Counted from the first letter of the stretch, positions 1 to 6,939 are shown. The stretch is 7,898 nucleotides of DNA from Moraxellaceae bacterium (GCA_002401525.1 NVTH01000160.1:18-7915); one strand, 5' to 3'. The notes: generated by a model not told the origin, from the letters alone. Numbers and translations are program-made.

Positions 1-1536
1 GAGGTGTCTCGTTCTCTCGCCGCTTGCGAAGGGGCGTTGTTGGTGGTGGATGCCGCTCAAGGAGTTGAGGCGCAATCAGTAGCGAACTGTTATACCGCCA
101 TTGAACAAGATCTGGAGGTGTTACCGGTTCTAAACAAAGTGGATTTACCCCAGGCCGAACCTGACCGGGTGGCTCAGGAAGTGGAGGACATCATTGGCAT
201 AGAGGCCATCGATGCCTGCCATGTGAGCGCTAAAACCGGGGTGGGAATTGAGGATCTGCTAGAACAATTGGTAGAGAAGATTCCTGCACCCAAAGGAGAT
301 CCCGAGGGCAATTTACAGGCTTTGATTATTGATTCTTGGTTTGATAATTACCTTGGCGTGGTGTCGTTGGTAAGAGTTGTCCATGGTTCGATCAAAAAAG
401 GCGATAAAATACTGGTGAAATCCACTAGGAATTCCTATTTAGTCGACAGTGTCGGTGTGTTCACGCCGAAAAGAAAAGTCACCGACCGATTAAGCGCGGG
501 TGAAGTAGGGTTTGTTGTTGCGGGTATTAAAGATATTTATGGCGCGCCGGTGGGCGATACATTGACCCATTTGAAAACCCCTGCGGTTGAATCATTGCCG
601 GGTTTTAAGCACGTCACTCCTCAGGTCTATGCCGGGTTATTCCCCATTAGTTCGGATGATTATGAAAGTTTTCGGGAAGCCTTGGCAAAATTAACGCTGA
701 ATGATTCGTCGCTGATTTACGAGCCGGAAAGTTCTGATGCATTGGGGTTTGGTTTTCGCTGTGGCTTTTTGGGCTTGCTGCACATGGAAATTATTCAGGA
801 ACGCTTGGAGCGGGAATACGATCTGGACTTAATTACCTCCGCCCCAACGGTGGTGTATCAAGCGGTGCTTAAGTCTGGTGAATTGTTGGAAGTGGATAGC
901 CCTTCAAAAATTCCTAATTTTTCGGTATTAGATGAGCTTAGGGAGCCCATTGCCGATGTTAATATTTTGGTGCCACACGAATACGTTGGCAGCGTGATCA
1001 CTCTCTGTATTGAGCGCCGTGGTGTGCAAAAGAATATGCAATACCTCGGCAAACAAGTGTCCCTCAGCTACGATATTCCTTTGTCTGAAGTAGTGTTGGA
1101 CTTTTTCGATCGACTTAAGTCCACCAGTCGAGGCTATGCTTCGCTGGATTATCACTTTGATCGTTTTGAAACGGCAAAACTGGTAAGGCTCGACGTGTTA
1201 ATTAACGGTGAAAGCGTGGATGCGTTGGCGTTGATTTGTCATACCGATCAAGCGCAAAGTCGTGGCCGTAACTTAACCGAAAAGCTCAAGGAACTTATTC
1301 CTCGCCAAATGTTTGACGTGGCAATACAAGCAGCGATTGGTGGGCATATTATTGCTCGCCAGACGGTGAAAGCATTACGGAAAAATGTCACCGCTAAATG
1401 TTATGGTGGTGATGTAAGCCGGAAAAGAAAATTGCTTGAGAAACAAAAAGCCGGTAAAAAGCGTATGAAGCAAGTGGGCAGCGTAGAGATTCCTCAAGAG
1501 GCATTTTTGGCCGTACTAAAGGTAGATAAGAAGTAA
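1..1536 (+). CDS. lepA: Elongation factor 4 (LepA), 5'-truncated by the window edge
   Basis: This is a ribosome-associated translational GTPase that back-translocates or remodels stalled ribosomes and is linked to 30S biogenesis. The frame is open from base 1 (GAG GTG TCT, E-V-S-R-S), which aligns with about residue 87 of the E. coli protein. The first 86 or so residues, with the P-loop (G1), switch I and the DTPGH motif (G3), therefore lie outside the window. Visible are the G4 motif NKVD (about residues 45-48 of the visible part), the G5-like SAKTG (76-80), domain II (from about 105), the strongly conserved [16 protein letters not shown] block, and the LepA-specific C-terminal domain with [18 protein letters not shown] and KKRMKQ. 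The C-terminus is complete at the TAA stop. The GTG at position 4 is an internal valine codon, not a start. The stop overlaps the lepB start (TAATG), as in a lepA-lepB operon. Identification is very secure. Confidence 0.97.
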   Translation, partial: EVSRSLAACEGALLVVDAAQGVEAQSVANCYTAIEQDLEVLPVLNKVDLPQAEPDRVAQEVEDIIGIEAIDACHVSAKTGVGIEDLLEQLVEKIPAPKGDPEGNLQALIIDSWFDNYLGVVSLVRVVHGSIKKGDKILVKSTRNSYLVDSVGVFTPKRKVTDRLSAGEVGFVVAGIKDIYGAPVGDTLTHLKTPAVESLPGFKHVTPQVYAGLFPISSDDYESFREALAKLTLNDSSLIYEPESSDALGFGFRCGFLGLLHMEIIQERLEREYDLDLITSAPTVVYQAVLKSGELLEVDSPSKIPNFSVLDELREPIADVNILVPHEYVGSVITLCIERRGVQKNMQYLGKQVSLSYDIPLSEVVLDFFDRLKSTSRGYASLDYHFDRFETAKLVRLDVLINGESVDALALICHTDQAQSRGRNLTEKLKELIPRQMFDVAIQAAIGGHIIARQTVKALRKNVTAKCYGGDVSRKRKLLEKQKAGKKRMKQVGSVEIPQEAFLAVLKVDKK

Positions 1537-2423
1537 TGGATATAGATTTTTCACTGGTTTTGTTGAGTTTAGTGTCGGTCACTGGTGTGGTTTGGTTATT
1601 TGATCACCTATTTTTATTGGGTTCGCGAAAGCAGGCGGTGTTCGAATACCCGACCCCTAATGGCCCTTTAGGCGCTCAGTTAGAAGACGATCAACGATTG
1701 GATTTCGAGTCGTTGACGGCGTTAGACATCGATGAGAAAGATCGAGTTGCGGTGCAAGCGCTCGCCCGTGAGCCCTTATTGGTGGAATACGCGAAGTCAT
1801 TTTTCCCGGTGTTATTTATTGTGCTGATGTTGCGCTCCTTTTTATTCGAGCCGTTTACGATTCCTTCCAGCTCGATGCTGCCGACCTTAGAAATCGGTGA
1901 TTACATATTGGTGAATAAATTTACCTACGGGCTTCGCTTGCCAGTCATTGGTACTAAGGTAATGGCGTTTAATGATCCGGAAAGAGGCGATGTGATGGTG
2001 TTCAAGTTCCCTCAGAATCCTCGCATCAATTACATTAAACGCGTCGTCGGGATTCCCGGCGACCATATCCGCTATGAAGATAAAACGCTCTATATTAACG
2101 GTGAGAAGATGGAAACCGACTTTGTGGCGAAGGTGCCGCCTCGATCGCCGACCACGATTATTTACAATGAGCAGCTAGGTGAGGTGAACCATACCGTTCA
2201 GCACCTCATCGCTCGAAATCATAATTTATTAGAATTTCCTGGCGGCACCATTCCAGAAGGGCAATATTTTGTAATGGGAGATAACCGTGATAACAGTAAT
2301 GACAGCCGAGCATGGGGCATGGTGGAAGACAAATACATCGTGGGCAATGCGTTTGCGATTTGGATGAATACAGAGCCGGGGCTTCACCTGCCTTCATTCG
2401 GTCGAAATAGCACCATCAATTAG
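1536..2423 (+). CDS. lepB: Signal peptidase I (leader peptidase)
   Basis: This inner-membrane serine/lysine protease (family S26) removes signal peptides from secreted preproteins on the periplasmic side. The 295-residue protein has a first hydrophobic segment near residues 5-28, a charged cytoplasmic stretch (about 30-85) and a second membrane segment near 88-104. The catalytic domain follows. The nucleophile is the serine of SSSMLPTL (Ser113), and the general base is the lysine of NYIKRVVGIPGD (Lys168). The family box GDNRDNSNDSR lies at about 248-258. E. coli LepB is longer (about 324), so this is a normal length for other gammaproteobacterial versions. The ATG shares its A with the last base of the lepA TAA, which implies translational coupling. 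No unusual residue was seen in the active-site boxes. The 175-bp gap after the stop suggests that the next genes may be partly independent. Confidence 0.97.
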   Translation: MDIDFSLVLLSLVSVTGVVWLFDHLFLLGSRKQAVFEYPTPNGPLGAQLEDDQRLDFESLTALDIDEKDRVAVQALAREPLLVEYAKSFFPVLFIVLMLRSFLFEPFTIPSSSMLPTLEIGDYILVNKFTYGLRLPVIGTKVMAFNDPERGDVMVFKFPQNPRINYIKRVVGIPGDHIRYEDKTLYINGEKMETDFVAKVPPRSPTTIIYNEQLGEVNHTVQHLIARNHNLLEFPGGTIPEGQYFVMGDNRDNSNDSRAWGMVEDKYIVGNAFAIWMNTEPGLHLPSFGRNSTIN

Positions 2424-2533
2424 CCGGGGTAGGCGGTTACTAGGGTTGCGTTAATGGGCATTGATGTGAGTGAATAATTTAAAAAAAGCGAATGCAGTCA
2501 ACCCTTTTGCTTTAGCAGGGCATGCATAATTAA

Positions 2534-2579
2534 GAAGCATCCCACCCAATAGAAAGCATCATTGATGCTGGGAGGCTTC
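2534..2579 (+). promoter_or_regulatory. Nested imperfect stem-loop upstream of the DUF4845 gene
   Basis: GAAGCATCCCA (2534-2544) can pair with TGGGAGGCTTC (2569-2579), 10 of 11 positions, with a single A/G mismatch. Inside the loop, GCATC (2556-2560) pairs with GATGC (2564-2568) around the three-base loop ATT. The outer stem ends seven bases before the ribosome binding site GAGGAGG. No T-run follows, so a transcription terminator is unlikely. An RNA control element, a processing site (for example for RNase III, encoded two genes on) or a protein-binding site are possible. The pairing is directly visible; the function is inference. Confidence 0.4.
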
Positions 2580-2585
2580 AGGTTC

Positions 2586-2592
2586 GAGGAGG
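2586..2592 (+). promoter_or_regulatory. Strong ribosome binding site of the DUF4845 gene
   Basis: GAGGAGG lies six bases before the ATG at 2599. This fixes the start and makes it the best initiation signal in this part of the cluster. The next two genes, rnc and era, start with TTG and have poor signals. Confidence 0.75.
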
Positions 2593-2598
2593 CAGTTC

Positions 2599-2985
2599 AT
2601 GAATGTACTACGATATCAGAAAGGGCGTCAGAAAGGCGTGTCGCTCTATAATGCATTAATTTATATGTCGGTGATTGGTATGTTGTTTGCGGTTGTTATG
2701 CATATTGTGCCTGCCTATATGGATAATATGGGATTAAGAGGTGCGTTTGACGCCTTGGATAACCAGGTGGGTATTACCAAAATGAGTAAGAAAAAAATTA
2801 AGGCCATCCTTAATAAGCAGTTAACCGTTAATAATGTGCGTGGATTGCCGATGGAAAATCTTGTGGTAAAGAAAGAAAAGGGTAAGTTAACGGTTACCTT
2901 AAATTATGAAAAGAGAATACCGCTGATTCAGAACCTTTCGTTATTAATCGATTTTAAAAATCAATACGAAGCGGTGTCCCATTGA
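2599..2985 (+). CDS. DUF4845 family small membrane protein
   Basis: This is a 128-residue protein of unknown function that commonly sits between lepB and rnc in Pseudomonas-like gammaproteobacteria; the family call is by position and pattern recalled, not by search. The N-terminus has a short basic stretch (RYQKGRQKG, about 5-13). The phrase GVSLYNALIYMSVIG and one membrane segment (about residues 18-40) follow. The basic leader and the G-[VS]-S-L hydrophobic helix resemble the class III signal of type IV pilin-like proteins, although the usual Glu at +5 is not present. The remaining roughly 85 residues are basic and soluble, with several lysine-rich stretches, and probably face the periplasm. 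The start is set by the GAGGAGG ribosome binding site. The TGA stop overlaps the rnc TTG start. Confidence 0.85.
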   Translation: MNVLRYQKGRQKGVSLYNALIYMSVIGMLFAVVMHIVPAYMDNMGLRGAFDALDNQVGITKMSKKKIKAILNKQLTVNNVRGLPMENLVVKKEKGKLTVTLNYEKRIPLIQNLSLLIDFKNQYEAVSH

Positions 2986-3011
2986 ACAATAATTTGTTGA
3001 ACAATAAGTTA
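2982..3011 (+). repeat. 15-bp tandem duplication at the rnc start
   Basis: TTGAACAATAATTTG (2982-2996) is followed directly by TTGAACAATAAGTTA (2997-3011), with 13 of 15 bases identical and the first 11 exact. The period is five codons, so the repeat is in frame and encodes [10 protein letters not shown]. Both copies begin with a potential TTG start codon. Confidence 0.8.
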
Positions 3012-3677
3012 AAGGCATTAAGCCGTCGAATCGGTTATCAATTTAAAGACCCGTCTTTGCTTGAATTGGCCATGACTCATAAGAGCGTTAGCAATAAGAA
3101 CAATTATGAGCGATTAGAGTTCTTAGGGGACTCCATTGTCAATTTCCTAATTGCCGCTAAATTATTTGATAAATTTGAAGAAGCTAAAGAAGGGCAGCTA
3201 AGTCGTTTACGGGCTCGTTTGGTGAAAGGCGAGACGCTAGCGATGCTTGCGCGCAAGCTTGATTTAGGCAACACTTTATTGCTCGGCTCTGGAGAGCTGA
3301 AGAGTGGTGGATTTCGCCGTGATTCTATTTTAGCGGACGCGTTCGAGTCGTTGATCGGTGCGATCTATATTGATGCCGGATTAGAACAATGTGAAACGTT
3401 GGTGATGGAGTGGTATGAGGATTTGCTGACCGAGATTACCTTAGAGCACACGGAGAAGGACCCGAAAACTCGTTTGCAGGAGTTTCTGCAAGCTCAAAAA
3501 AAGCCGTTGCCTCAATACACCATCATTGGCATTGACGGCCAAGCGCATGCACAAATCTTTAGAGTGTCTTGCGAGATCGAAGGCGTCGATGATGCGGCGG
3601 AAGGTGTGGGGCCGAGTAGGCGCTACGCAGAACAAATGGCCGCTGAAAAAGCGCTTGAATTGTTATCCATTAAATAA
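2982..3677 (+). CDS. rnc: Ribonuclease III
   Basis: This double-strand-specific endoribonuclease processes the 30S rRNA precursor and many mRNAs, acting as a homodimer in the cytoplasm. The catalytic domain covers about residues 5-150. It carries the signature [12 protein letters not shown] with Glu43, Glu46 and Asp50, and ADAFESL with Asp119 and Glu122; these match E. coli Glu38, Glu41, Asp45, Asp114 and Glu117. The linker [12 protein letters not shown] and a double-stranded-RNA-binding domain (about 158-228) follow, the latter ending in the [16 protein letters not shown] helix. At 231 residues the length is normal (E. coli 226). The start is uncertain. TTG at 2982 overlaps the upstream TGA as TTGA and is chosen for coupling, but TTG at 2994 or 2997 is also possible because the start region is duplicated. 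No good ribosome binding site precedes any of them. Confidence 0.96.
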   Translation: MNNNLLNNKLKALSRRIGYQFKDPSLLELAMTHKSVSNKNNYERLEFLGDSIVNFLIAAKLFDKFEEAKEGQLSRLRARLVKGETLAMLARKLDLGNTLLLGSGELKSGGFRRDSILADAFESLIGAIYIDAGLEQCETLVMEWYEDLLTEITLEHTEKDPKTRLQEFLQAQKKPLPQYTIIGIDGQAHAQIFRVSCEIEGVDDAAEGVGPSRRYAEQMAAEKALELLSIK

Positions 3678-3691
3678 AGGATTCTAAGAGT

Positions 3692-4600
3692 TTGGAATTA
3701 TCATCCATCAGTCACTGTGGTTATGTTGCCATTGTTGGACGCCCCAATGTGGGCAAATCTACGTTGTTAAATTATATTCTTGGTCAGAAAATCAGTATTA
3801 CTTCGCGTAAACCGCAGACCACTCGGCACCGTATTCTGGGTATCAAAACAGAAGGGTCGCGTCAGGCTATTTATGTGGATACGCCGGGATTACACAAAAA
3901 CATTCCTCGTGCCATTAATCGCTACATGAATCAGGCGGCCACTTCAGCGGTGAAAGACGTGGACATGATTTTGTTTATGGTGGAAGGCTTAACCTGGACT
4001 GATGATGACGATTGGGCGCTGGAAAAAATAAAGAAAAGCCGCTGCCCGGTTTATTTGCTCATTAATAAAATAGATCGGATTCAACAGAAAGATAAGTTGC
4101 TTCCACACATCGATGCACTGAAAGAAAAGTTTCCCTTTACCGAAATTTTTCCAATTTCAGTGCTGCAGAAAAGTAATTTGGATGCCCTCGAGCAATGTGT
4201 GTTGGCGAGCCTTCCTGAAGGGCATGGCTATTTTCCGGAAGATCAGGTCACCGATAAAACAGAACGTTTTATGATGGCTGAAATCATTCGGGAAAAAATC
4301 ATGCGTCAGCTTGGGGAAGAGATTCCCTATGAAATTGCAGTGGAAATTGAAGGCGTTAAAATAGATAAGGAGATCTGTTTTATTAATGCCTTAATCTTAG
4401 TTGAAAGAGCCGGTCAGAAAGCCATTGTCATCGGTAAAAAGGGCTCGCGGTTAAAGCTCATTGGTCAAGAATCTCGCAAAGACATTGAAAAGTTAGTGGA
4501 CCAAAAAGTGATGCTGAACTTATGGGTGAAAGTGAAAGGTGGCTGGTCCGATGACGAGCGGGCGTTAAAAAGCTTGGGCTATGATGAATTCGGAGATTAG
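3692..4600 (+). CDS. era: GTPase Era
   Basis: This essential GTPase binds the 3' end of 16S rRNA and helps 30S maturation, linking ribosome assembly to growth. The 302-residue protein (E. coli 301) has the G1 motif GRPNVGKST (16-24), a switch region with [12 protein letters not shown]3 DTPG (63-66) and G4 NKID (125-128). A C-terminal KH domain (about 200-285) has the GxxG loop GKKG (248-251) and the conserved ending [20 protein letters not shown]. At the G5 position it reads PISVLQK, where the family usually has SA; the alanine is replaced by valine. The only reasonable start is TTG at 3692. AAAGGA (3676-3681) lies ten bases upstream as a distant ribosome binding site, and no ATG or GTG fits. 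It lies 14 bp after rnc, the standard rnc-era arrangement. Confidence 0.97.
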   Translation: MELSSISHCGYVAIVGRPNVGKSTLLNYILGQKISITSRKPQTTRHRILGIKTEGSRQAIYVDTPGLHKNIPRAINRYMNQAATSAVKDVDMILFMVEGLTWTDDDDWALEKIKKSRCPVYLLINKIDRIQQKDKLLPHIDALKEKFPFTEIFPISVLQKSNLDALEQCVLASLPEGHGYFPEDQVTDKTERFMMAEIIREKIMRQLGEEIPYEIAVEIEGVKIDKEICFINALILVERAGQKAIVIGKKGSRLKLIGQESRKDIEKLVDQKVMLNLWVKVKGGWSDDERALKSLGYDEFGD

Positions 4601-4603
4601 TGC

Positions 4604-4633
4604 CTCATAATCCCTTTTCTCATAATAATTTCT
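4604..4633 (+). repeat. Degenerate 15-bp direct repeat in the era-recO gap
   Basis: CTCATAATCCCTTTT (4604-4618) is followed by CTCATAATAATTTCT (4619-4633). The first eight bases are identical and 11 of 15 match overall. It begins just after the era stop. AT-rich sequence raises the chance of coincidence. Confidence 0.45.
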
Positions 4634-4635
4634 TT

Positions 4636-4647
4636 AATAGCGCTATT
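4636..4647. promoter_or_regulatory. 12-bp perfect palindrome between era and recO
   Basis: AATAGCGCTATT reads the same on both strands and lies 17 bp before the recO ATG. Its size and symmetry would suit a dimeric DNA-binding protein. It is too tight to be a stable RNA hairpin. No known operator was recognised. Confidence 0.3.
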
Positions 4648-4664
4648 GGCTACGGTATTTAAGG

Positions 4665-5378
4665 ATGCAACAATCCGAATCCTTTGTGGACGCGGTAGTG
4701 CTGCACTCGAGGCCTTTCCAGGAAGACAATGCCTTGTGCGAATTATTCACCGCGCAACATGGCCGTTTGGCCGGCGTGGTGAAAAAGGTTCGTGGTCGGA
4801 AGTCTTCTAAAAAGGCGCTGATTCAGCCATTCCAAGGAGTCTCAGTCAAATGGCGGGGACGCGGGGAATTAAAAACCTTTACCCATATTGAAGCGGCCTC
4901 CGAACTGAGTGTGTTTTTGCAAGGCAAAGCGGCTCTGTGTGGGCTTTATGTTAATGAATTAATGGTTCGACTGTTAAGACCTTTTGATCCGCATCCAGAT
5001 TTGTTTGTCGATTATTTGCGTTGTTTGTCTGCGCTTAAAGAGGCTGAGAATGTTGAATTGCCGCTGCGAATTTTTGAGAGTGCACTGTTGCAGGAACTCG
5101 GTTACGCTCCTGATTGGAGTTGCCACAGCGTCACCGGGGAGCCGTTAGAGGCGGATGGTTTTTATCACTATGACCCCCAGCAAGGAATCATTGATGCACC
5201 CCTTAACCCGTTTCCAAAAGTGCAAGCGGCTATTTTTCTTGGGGCGTCGTTACTGGGTATTGCGACCCAAGATTATTCTGAGGTGACGACTTTAAAAGAT
5301 GCGAAGCGTTTAATGCGCATTGCGCTTCAGGCTCAGTTGGGGGGAAAGCCCCTACAATCACGGAAATTATTTACTTAA
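4665..5378 (+). CDS. recO: DNA repair protein RecO
   Basis: RecO works with RecR (and RecF) to load RecA onto SSB-coated single-stranded DNA during gap repair, and it also anneals complementary strands. The 237-residue protein (E. coli about 242) has an N-terminal OB-fold (about 1-80) with VVLHSRPFQEDNALCELFT, GRLAGVVKK and the RGRGELKTF strand. A helical region follows with CGLYVNELMVRLL and the FESALLQELGY segment. The ending is GGKPLQSRKLF, closely like the E. coli GGKPLKSRELF. The ATG at 4665 is the only start upstream of the conserved block, since a TAG lies in frame at 4638. Its AAGG directly abuts the ATG with no spacer, an unusually poor ribosome binding geometry that suggests weak translation or an overlooked signal. 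The start itself fits the family N-terminus. Confidence 0.95.
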   Translation: MQQSESFVDAVVLHSRPFQEDNALCELFTAQHGRLAGVVKKVRGRKSSKKALIQPFQGVSVKWRGRGELKTFTHIEAASELSVFLQGKAALCGLYVNELMVRLLRPFDPHPDLFVDYLRCLSALKEAENVELPLRIFESALLQELGYAPDWSCHSVTGEPLEADGFYHYDPQQGIIDAPLNPFPKVQAAIFLGASLLGIATQDYSEVTTLKDAKRLMRIALQAQLGGKPLQSRKLFT

Positions 5379-5402
5379 CGCTCCATTTACCTAACGCTCC
5401 AT
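5371..5402 (+). repeat. 16-bp tandem duplication spanning the recO stop
   Basis: TTACTTAACGCTCCAT (5371-5386) is followed directly by TTACCTAACGCTCCAT (5387-5402), with 15 of 16 bases identical. The first copy contains the recO stop TAA (5376-5378). The second copy lies wholly downstream. The near identity indicates a recent duplication, probably by replication slippage. Confidence 0.85.
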
Positions 5403-5438
5403 AGTGGGCGGAACAGTGGGTGGATTAGTGGGTGGGCT
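5403..5438 (+). repeat. Three 12-bp G-rich tandem units before pdxJ
   Basis: The units AGTGGGCGGAAC (5403-5414), AGTGGGTGGATT (5415-5426) and AGTGGGTGGGCT (5427-5438) follow one another without a gap. Each holds a GGG and a GG or GGG run. Together the six G-tracts could fold a two-layer G-quadruplex on the + strand (and in the mRNA). The array begins immediately after the 16-bp duplication and is followed by a run of eight T (5447-5454). No hairpin precedes the T-run, so a standard terminator is not supported. Confidence 0.7.
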
Positions 5439-5488
5439 GTTTGTTATTTTTTTTACACCAAAGCCTCGGCTGGGGATTCAAATTTTAT

Positions 5489-5493
5489 GAGGA
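5489..5493 (+). promoter_or_regulatory. Ribosome binding site deciding the pdxJ start
   Basis: GAGGA ends five bases before the ATG at 5499. The alternative ATG at 5487 has only AT-rich sequence before it and overlaps this signal, so 5499 is taken as the start. Confidence 0.7.
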
Positions 5494-5498
5494 ACACG

Positions 5499-6230
5499 AT
5501 GAAGCGTTGTTTGTTGGGCATCAATATTGATCATGTGGCCACCCTAAGGCAAGCCAGAGGCACACGATACCCGGATATCGGTCAGGCGGCATTGCTGGCT
5601 GAACAAGCGGGAGCGGATGGAATTACCATTCACTTACGTGAAGACCGTCGTCATATCCAGGATAATGATGTATTTCGTCTGCAGGAAATACTGCAAACGC
5701 CGATGAATTTGGAGTTGGCGGTGACTGAAGAAATGATAGCTATCGCTGAACAGGTGAAGCCAGCTCATTGTTGTTTTGTTCCGGAAAAAAGGCAGGAGTT
5801 GACCACCGAAGGAGGTTTGGATGTGGTCAATAATCAGGCGGCAGTACAGCGCGCCTGTGAGCGGCTCGCGAACCAAGGAATTCAAGTGTCGCTGTTTATT
5901 GACCCTGATCCACGGCAGATTGACATGGCGGCTGCGGTGGGCGCTCCGTGCATCGAGATTCACACCGGGACCTACGCTGAGCTGGACCGTTCTGCGGCGG
6001 TTGATGAACTAGAGAAAATCAGCCAAGCGGTAACCCATGGGGTGGAGCAAGGCTTGATCGTGAATGCGGGGCATGGTTTGCATTACCATAACGTTGAGGC
6101 GATTGCGGCAATGGAAGGCATTAATGAACTGAATATTGGCCACAGTGTGATTGCGCATGCGGTATTCGTAGGTCTGCCAGAAGCAGTTCGAGAAATGGCT
6201 CGATTACTGGTTCAAGCGAGAGCGCTATGA
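5499..6230 (+). CDS. pdxJ: Pyridoxine 5'-phosphate synthase
   Basis: PdxJ condenses 1-deoxy-D-xylulose 5-phosphate with the product of PdxA (3-amino-1-hydroxyacetone 1-phosphate) to make pyridoxine 5'-phosphate, the last ring-forming step of the DXP-dependent vitamin B6 pathway in the cytoplasm. The protein is a TIM barrel that forms an octamer in E. coli. Visible motifs are [16 protein letters not shown] (7-22), HLREDRRHI with the catalytic His45, MNLELA with Glu72, [15 protein letters not shown] (94-108), and VNAGHGL with His192 (E. coli His193). The ATG at 5499 is preferred over the in-frame ATG at 5487. It has GAGGA (5489-5493) five bases upstream, gives 243 residues like E. coli, and puts His45 and Glu72 at the E. 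coli numbers. The stop overlaps acpS. Confidence 0.96.
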   Translation: MKRCLLGINIDHVATLRQARGTRYPDIGQAALLAEQAGADGITIHLREDRRHIQDNDVFRLQEILQTPMNLELAVTEEMIAIAEQVKPAHCCFVPEKRQELTTEGGLDVVNNQAAVQRACERLANQGIQVSLFIDPDPRQIDMAAAVGAPCIEIHTGTYAELDRSAAVDELEKISQAVTHGVEQGLIVNAGHGLHYHNVEAIAAMEGINELNIGHSVIAHAVFVGLPEAVREMARLLVQARAL

Positions 6231-6610
6231 TTGTCGGCATAGGGACCGATATTGTTCAGGTGGATCGAATCCAGCAAACATGGTCCCGTTTGGGGGAGCG
6301 TTTCGCGCGGCGAATATTAACCCCCCCTGAGCTCGATGATTTTGATAAGAAAAAAAATAAAGTGGCTTTCTTGGCGAAACGTTTTTCAGCCAAAGAAGCG
6401 GTCGCAAAGGCGCTGGGGACTGGTATTGCCAAAGGTGTGTCGTTTCAAAATATTGCTATCGGTCACGATGAGTTAGGCAAACCGCTGATTGTATTGAGCG
6501 GTGCCGCCTCGGCGTTGGCGGATCGCCTCGGCATCAGTAATCAGCATCTCTCCATTAGTGACGAGCGAGAATACGTGGTTTCTTTTGTGGTGTTCGAAAG
6601 TGGCTCCTAA
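6227..6610 (+). CDS. acpS: Holo-[acyl-carrier-protein] synthase
   Basis: AcpS transfers the 4'-phosphopantetheine arm from coenzyme A to a serine of apo-acyl carrier protein, activating it for fatty acid synthesis. It is a small cytoplasmic trimer that needs magnesium. The 127-residue protein (E. coli 126) has the N-terminal motif [12 protein letters not shown] with Asp8 and the second motif [20 protein letters not shown] with Glu57; both acidic residues bind the metal. It ends with the usual [16 protein letters not shown] strand pair. The ATG overlaps the pdxJ stop as ATGA, a classic coupled junction, and pdxJ-acpS is a conserved pair in gammaproteobacteria. No separate ribosome binding site is needed or obvious. 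This is the last intact gene of the cluster. No convincing terminator hairpin follows it. Confidence 0.96.
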   Translation: MIVGIGTDIVQVDRIQQTWSRLGERFARRILTPPELDDFDKKKNKVAFLAKRFSAKEAVAKALGTGIAKGVSFQNIAIGHDELGKPLIVLSGAASALADRLGISNQHLSISDEREYVVSFVVFESGS

Positions 6611-6853
6611 AGCGGTTGCCCATTCATTTTTGGCGTAAGATTTAAGCGTTACCCCCTTCTTAGTTAGTTTTCAAATGGGTATTCCTACCTAATTCAACCT
6701 TATCGATTCCAAGTTGCTGATTTAATTTAAGCCTTTATTTTGCTTCTCTAAACTGGTGGCTGCAAGGTTTTGGCACTATTTTTAAAGAGCTTTGGGTTCG
6801 TTGTGGGGTTGGAACCATTCTTTTTGTTGTGGCTATTTCTAGCGTGTTTCATG

Positions 6854-6913
6854 GGATTCGATTGGCTTGGGTTTGATTGACTTAGGTTTGATTGACTTTG
6901 GATTGATTGAATT
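6854..6913 (+). repeat. Four 15-bp tandem units before the porin-like gene
   Basis: The units are GGATTCGATTGGCTT (6854-6868), GGGTTTGATTGACTT (6869-6883), AGGTTTGATTGACTT (6884-6898) and TGGATTGATTGAATT (6899-6913). A partial unit, GGATTGA, follows (6914-6920). The middle two are 14/15 identical. The core is GATTGA. The array ends about 10 bp before the ribosome binding site of the porin-like gene, so it lies in the probable 5' leader or promoter region. Confidence 0.8.
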
Positions 6914-6927
6914 GGATTGACGCTCTC

Positions 6928-6935
6928 AAGGAGAG
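6928..6935 (+). promoter_or_regulatory. Ribosome binding site of the porin-like gene
   Basis: AAGGAGAG, part of CTCAAGGAGAGAGAG, lies four to five bases before the ATG at 6940. This favours 6940 over a TTG at 6907 that lies inside the tandem array. Confidence 0.7.
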
Positions 6936-6939
6936 AGAG

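Larger units (their letters stand above)
2424..2598 (+). other. lepB-DUF4845 spacer with nested hairpin
   Basis: This 175-bp spacer has no convincing ORF. It contains an A-run (about 2481-2487) and then a structured segment at 2534-2579. I found no stem followed by a T-run, so no intrinsic terminator for lepB is called. No promoter with both good -35 and -10 hexamers could be named. The nested stem and the ribosome binding site are listed separately. Confidence 0.6.
6611..6939 (+). other. 329-bp spacer between acpS and the porin-like gene
   Basis: No gene is supported here. The first part is AT-rich and has only weak inverted repeats, such as CCCATT near 6618 with AATGGG near 6674. A poor sigma-70-like pair, TTGCTG then TATTTT with 16 bp between, lies near 6715-6742 and matches the consensus too weakly to call. 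The 3' part (6854-6913) is a 15-bp tandem array, listed separately. A ribosome binding site for the porin-like gene closes the spacer. Confidence 0.6.

Noticed and set aside
858..1155. Open frames on the minus strand inside lepA
   Set aside because: They lie wholly within the strongly conserved lepA coding sequence, resemble no family and have no start signals.
5427..5454. Rho-independent terminator at the T8 run after recO
   Set aside because: The G-rich repeats before the T-run have no complementary C-rich partner to make a stem.
5634..5963. A 109-codon minus-strand frame inside pdxJ
   Set aside because: It is antisense to conserved PdxJ motifs, including the E-K-R-Q-E block, and its translation looks like a shadow with no recognisable domain.
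1..6610. A novel defence or biosynthetic system in the main cluster
   Set aside because: Every gene is a recognised housekeeping gene in its usual gammaproteobacterial order; only the spacers are unusual.
6774..6795. Sigma-54 promoter from TTGGCAC near 6770
   Set aside because: The -24 part matches but the required TTGC-like -12 element is not at the right distance.
6808..6830. Terminator from GGTT-GG-AACC followed by T-rich sequence
   Set aside because: The stem has four pairs with a two-base loop and the following T-run is interrupted, so it is too weak.
6854..6913. CRISPR-like array
   Set aside because: The units abut without spacers and are only 15 bp and degenerate. No cas gene is present.
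6843..6920. A short repeat-encoded peptide (GLIDLGLIDFGLIELD) as a leader peptide
   Set aside because: The 15-bp period is in frame and gives a tidy repeat, but only TTG starts exist and there is no ribosome binding site, so it is best explained by the DNA repeat.
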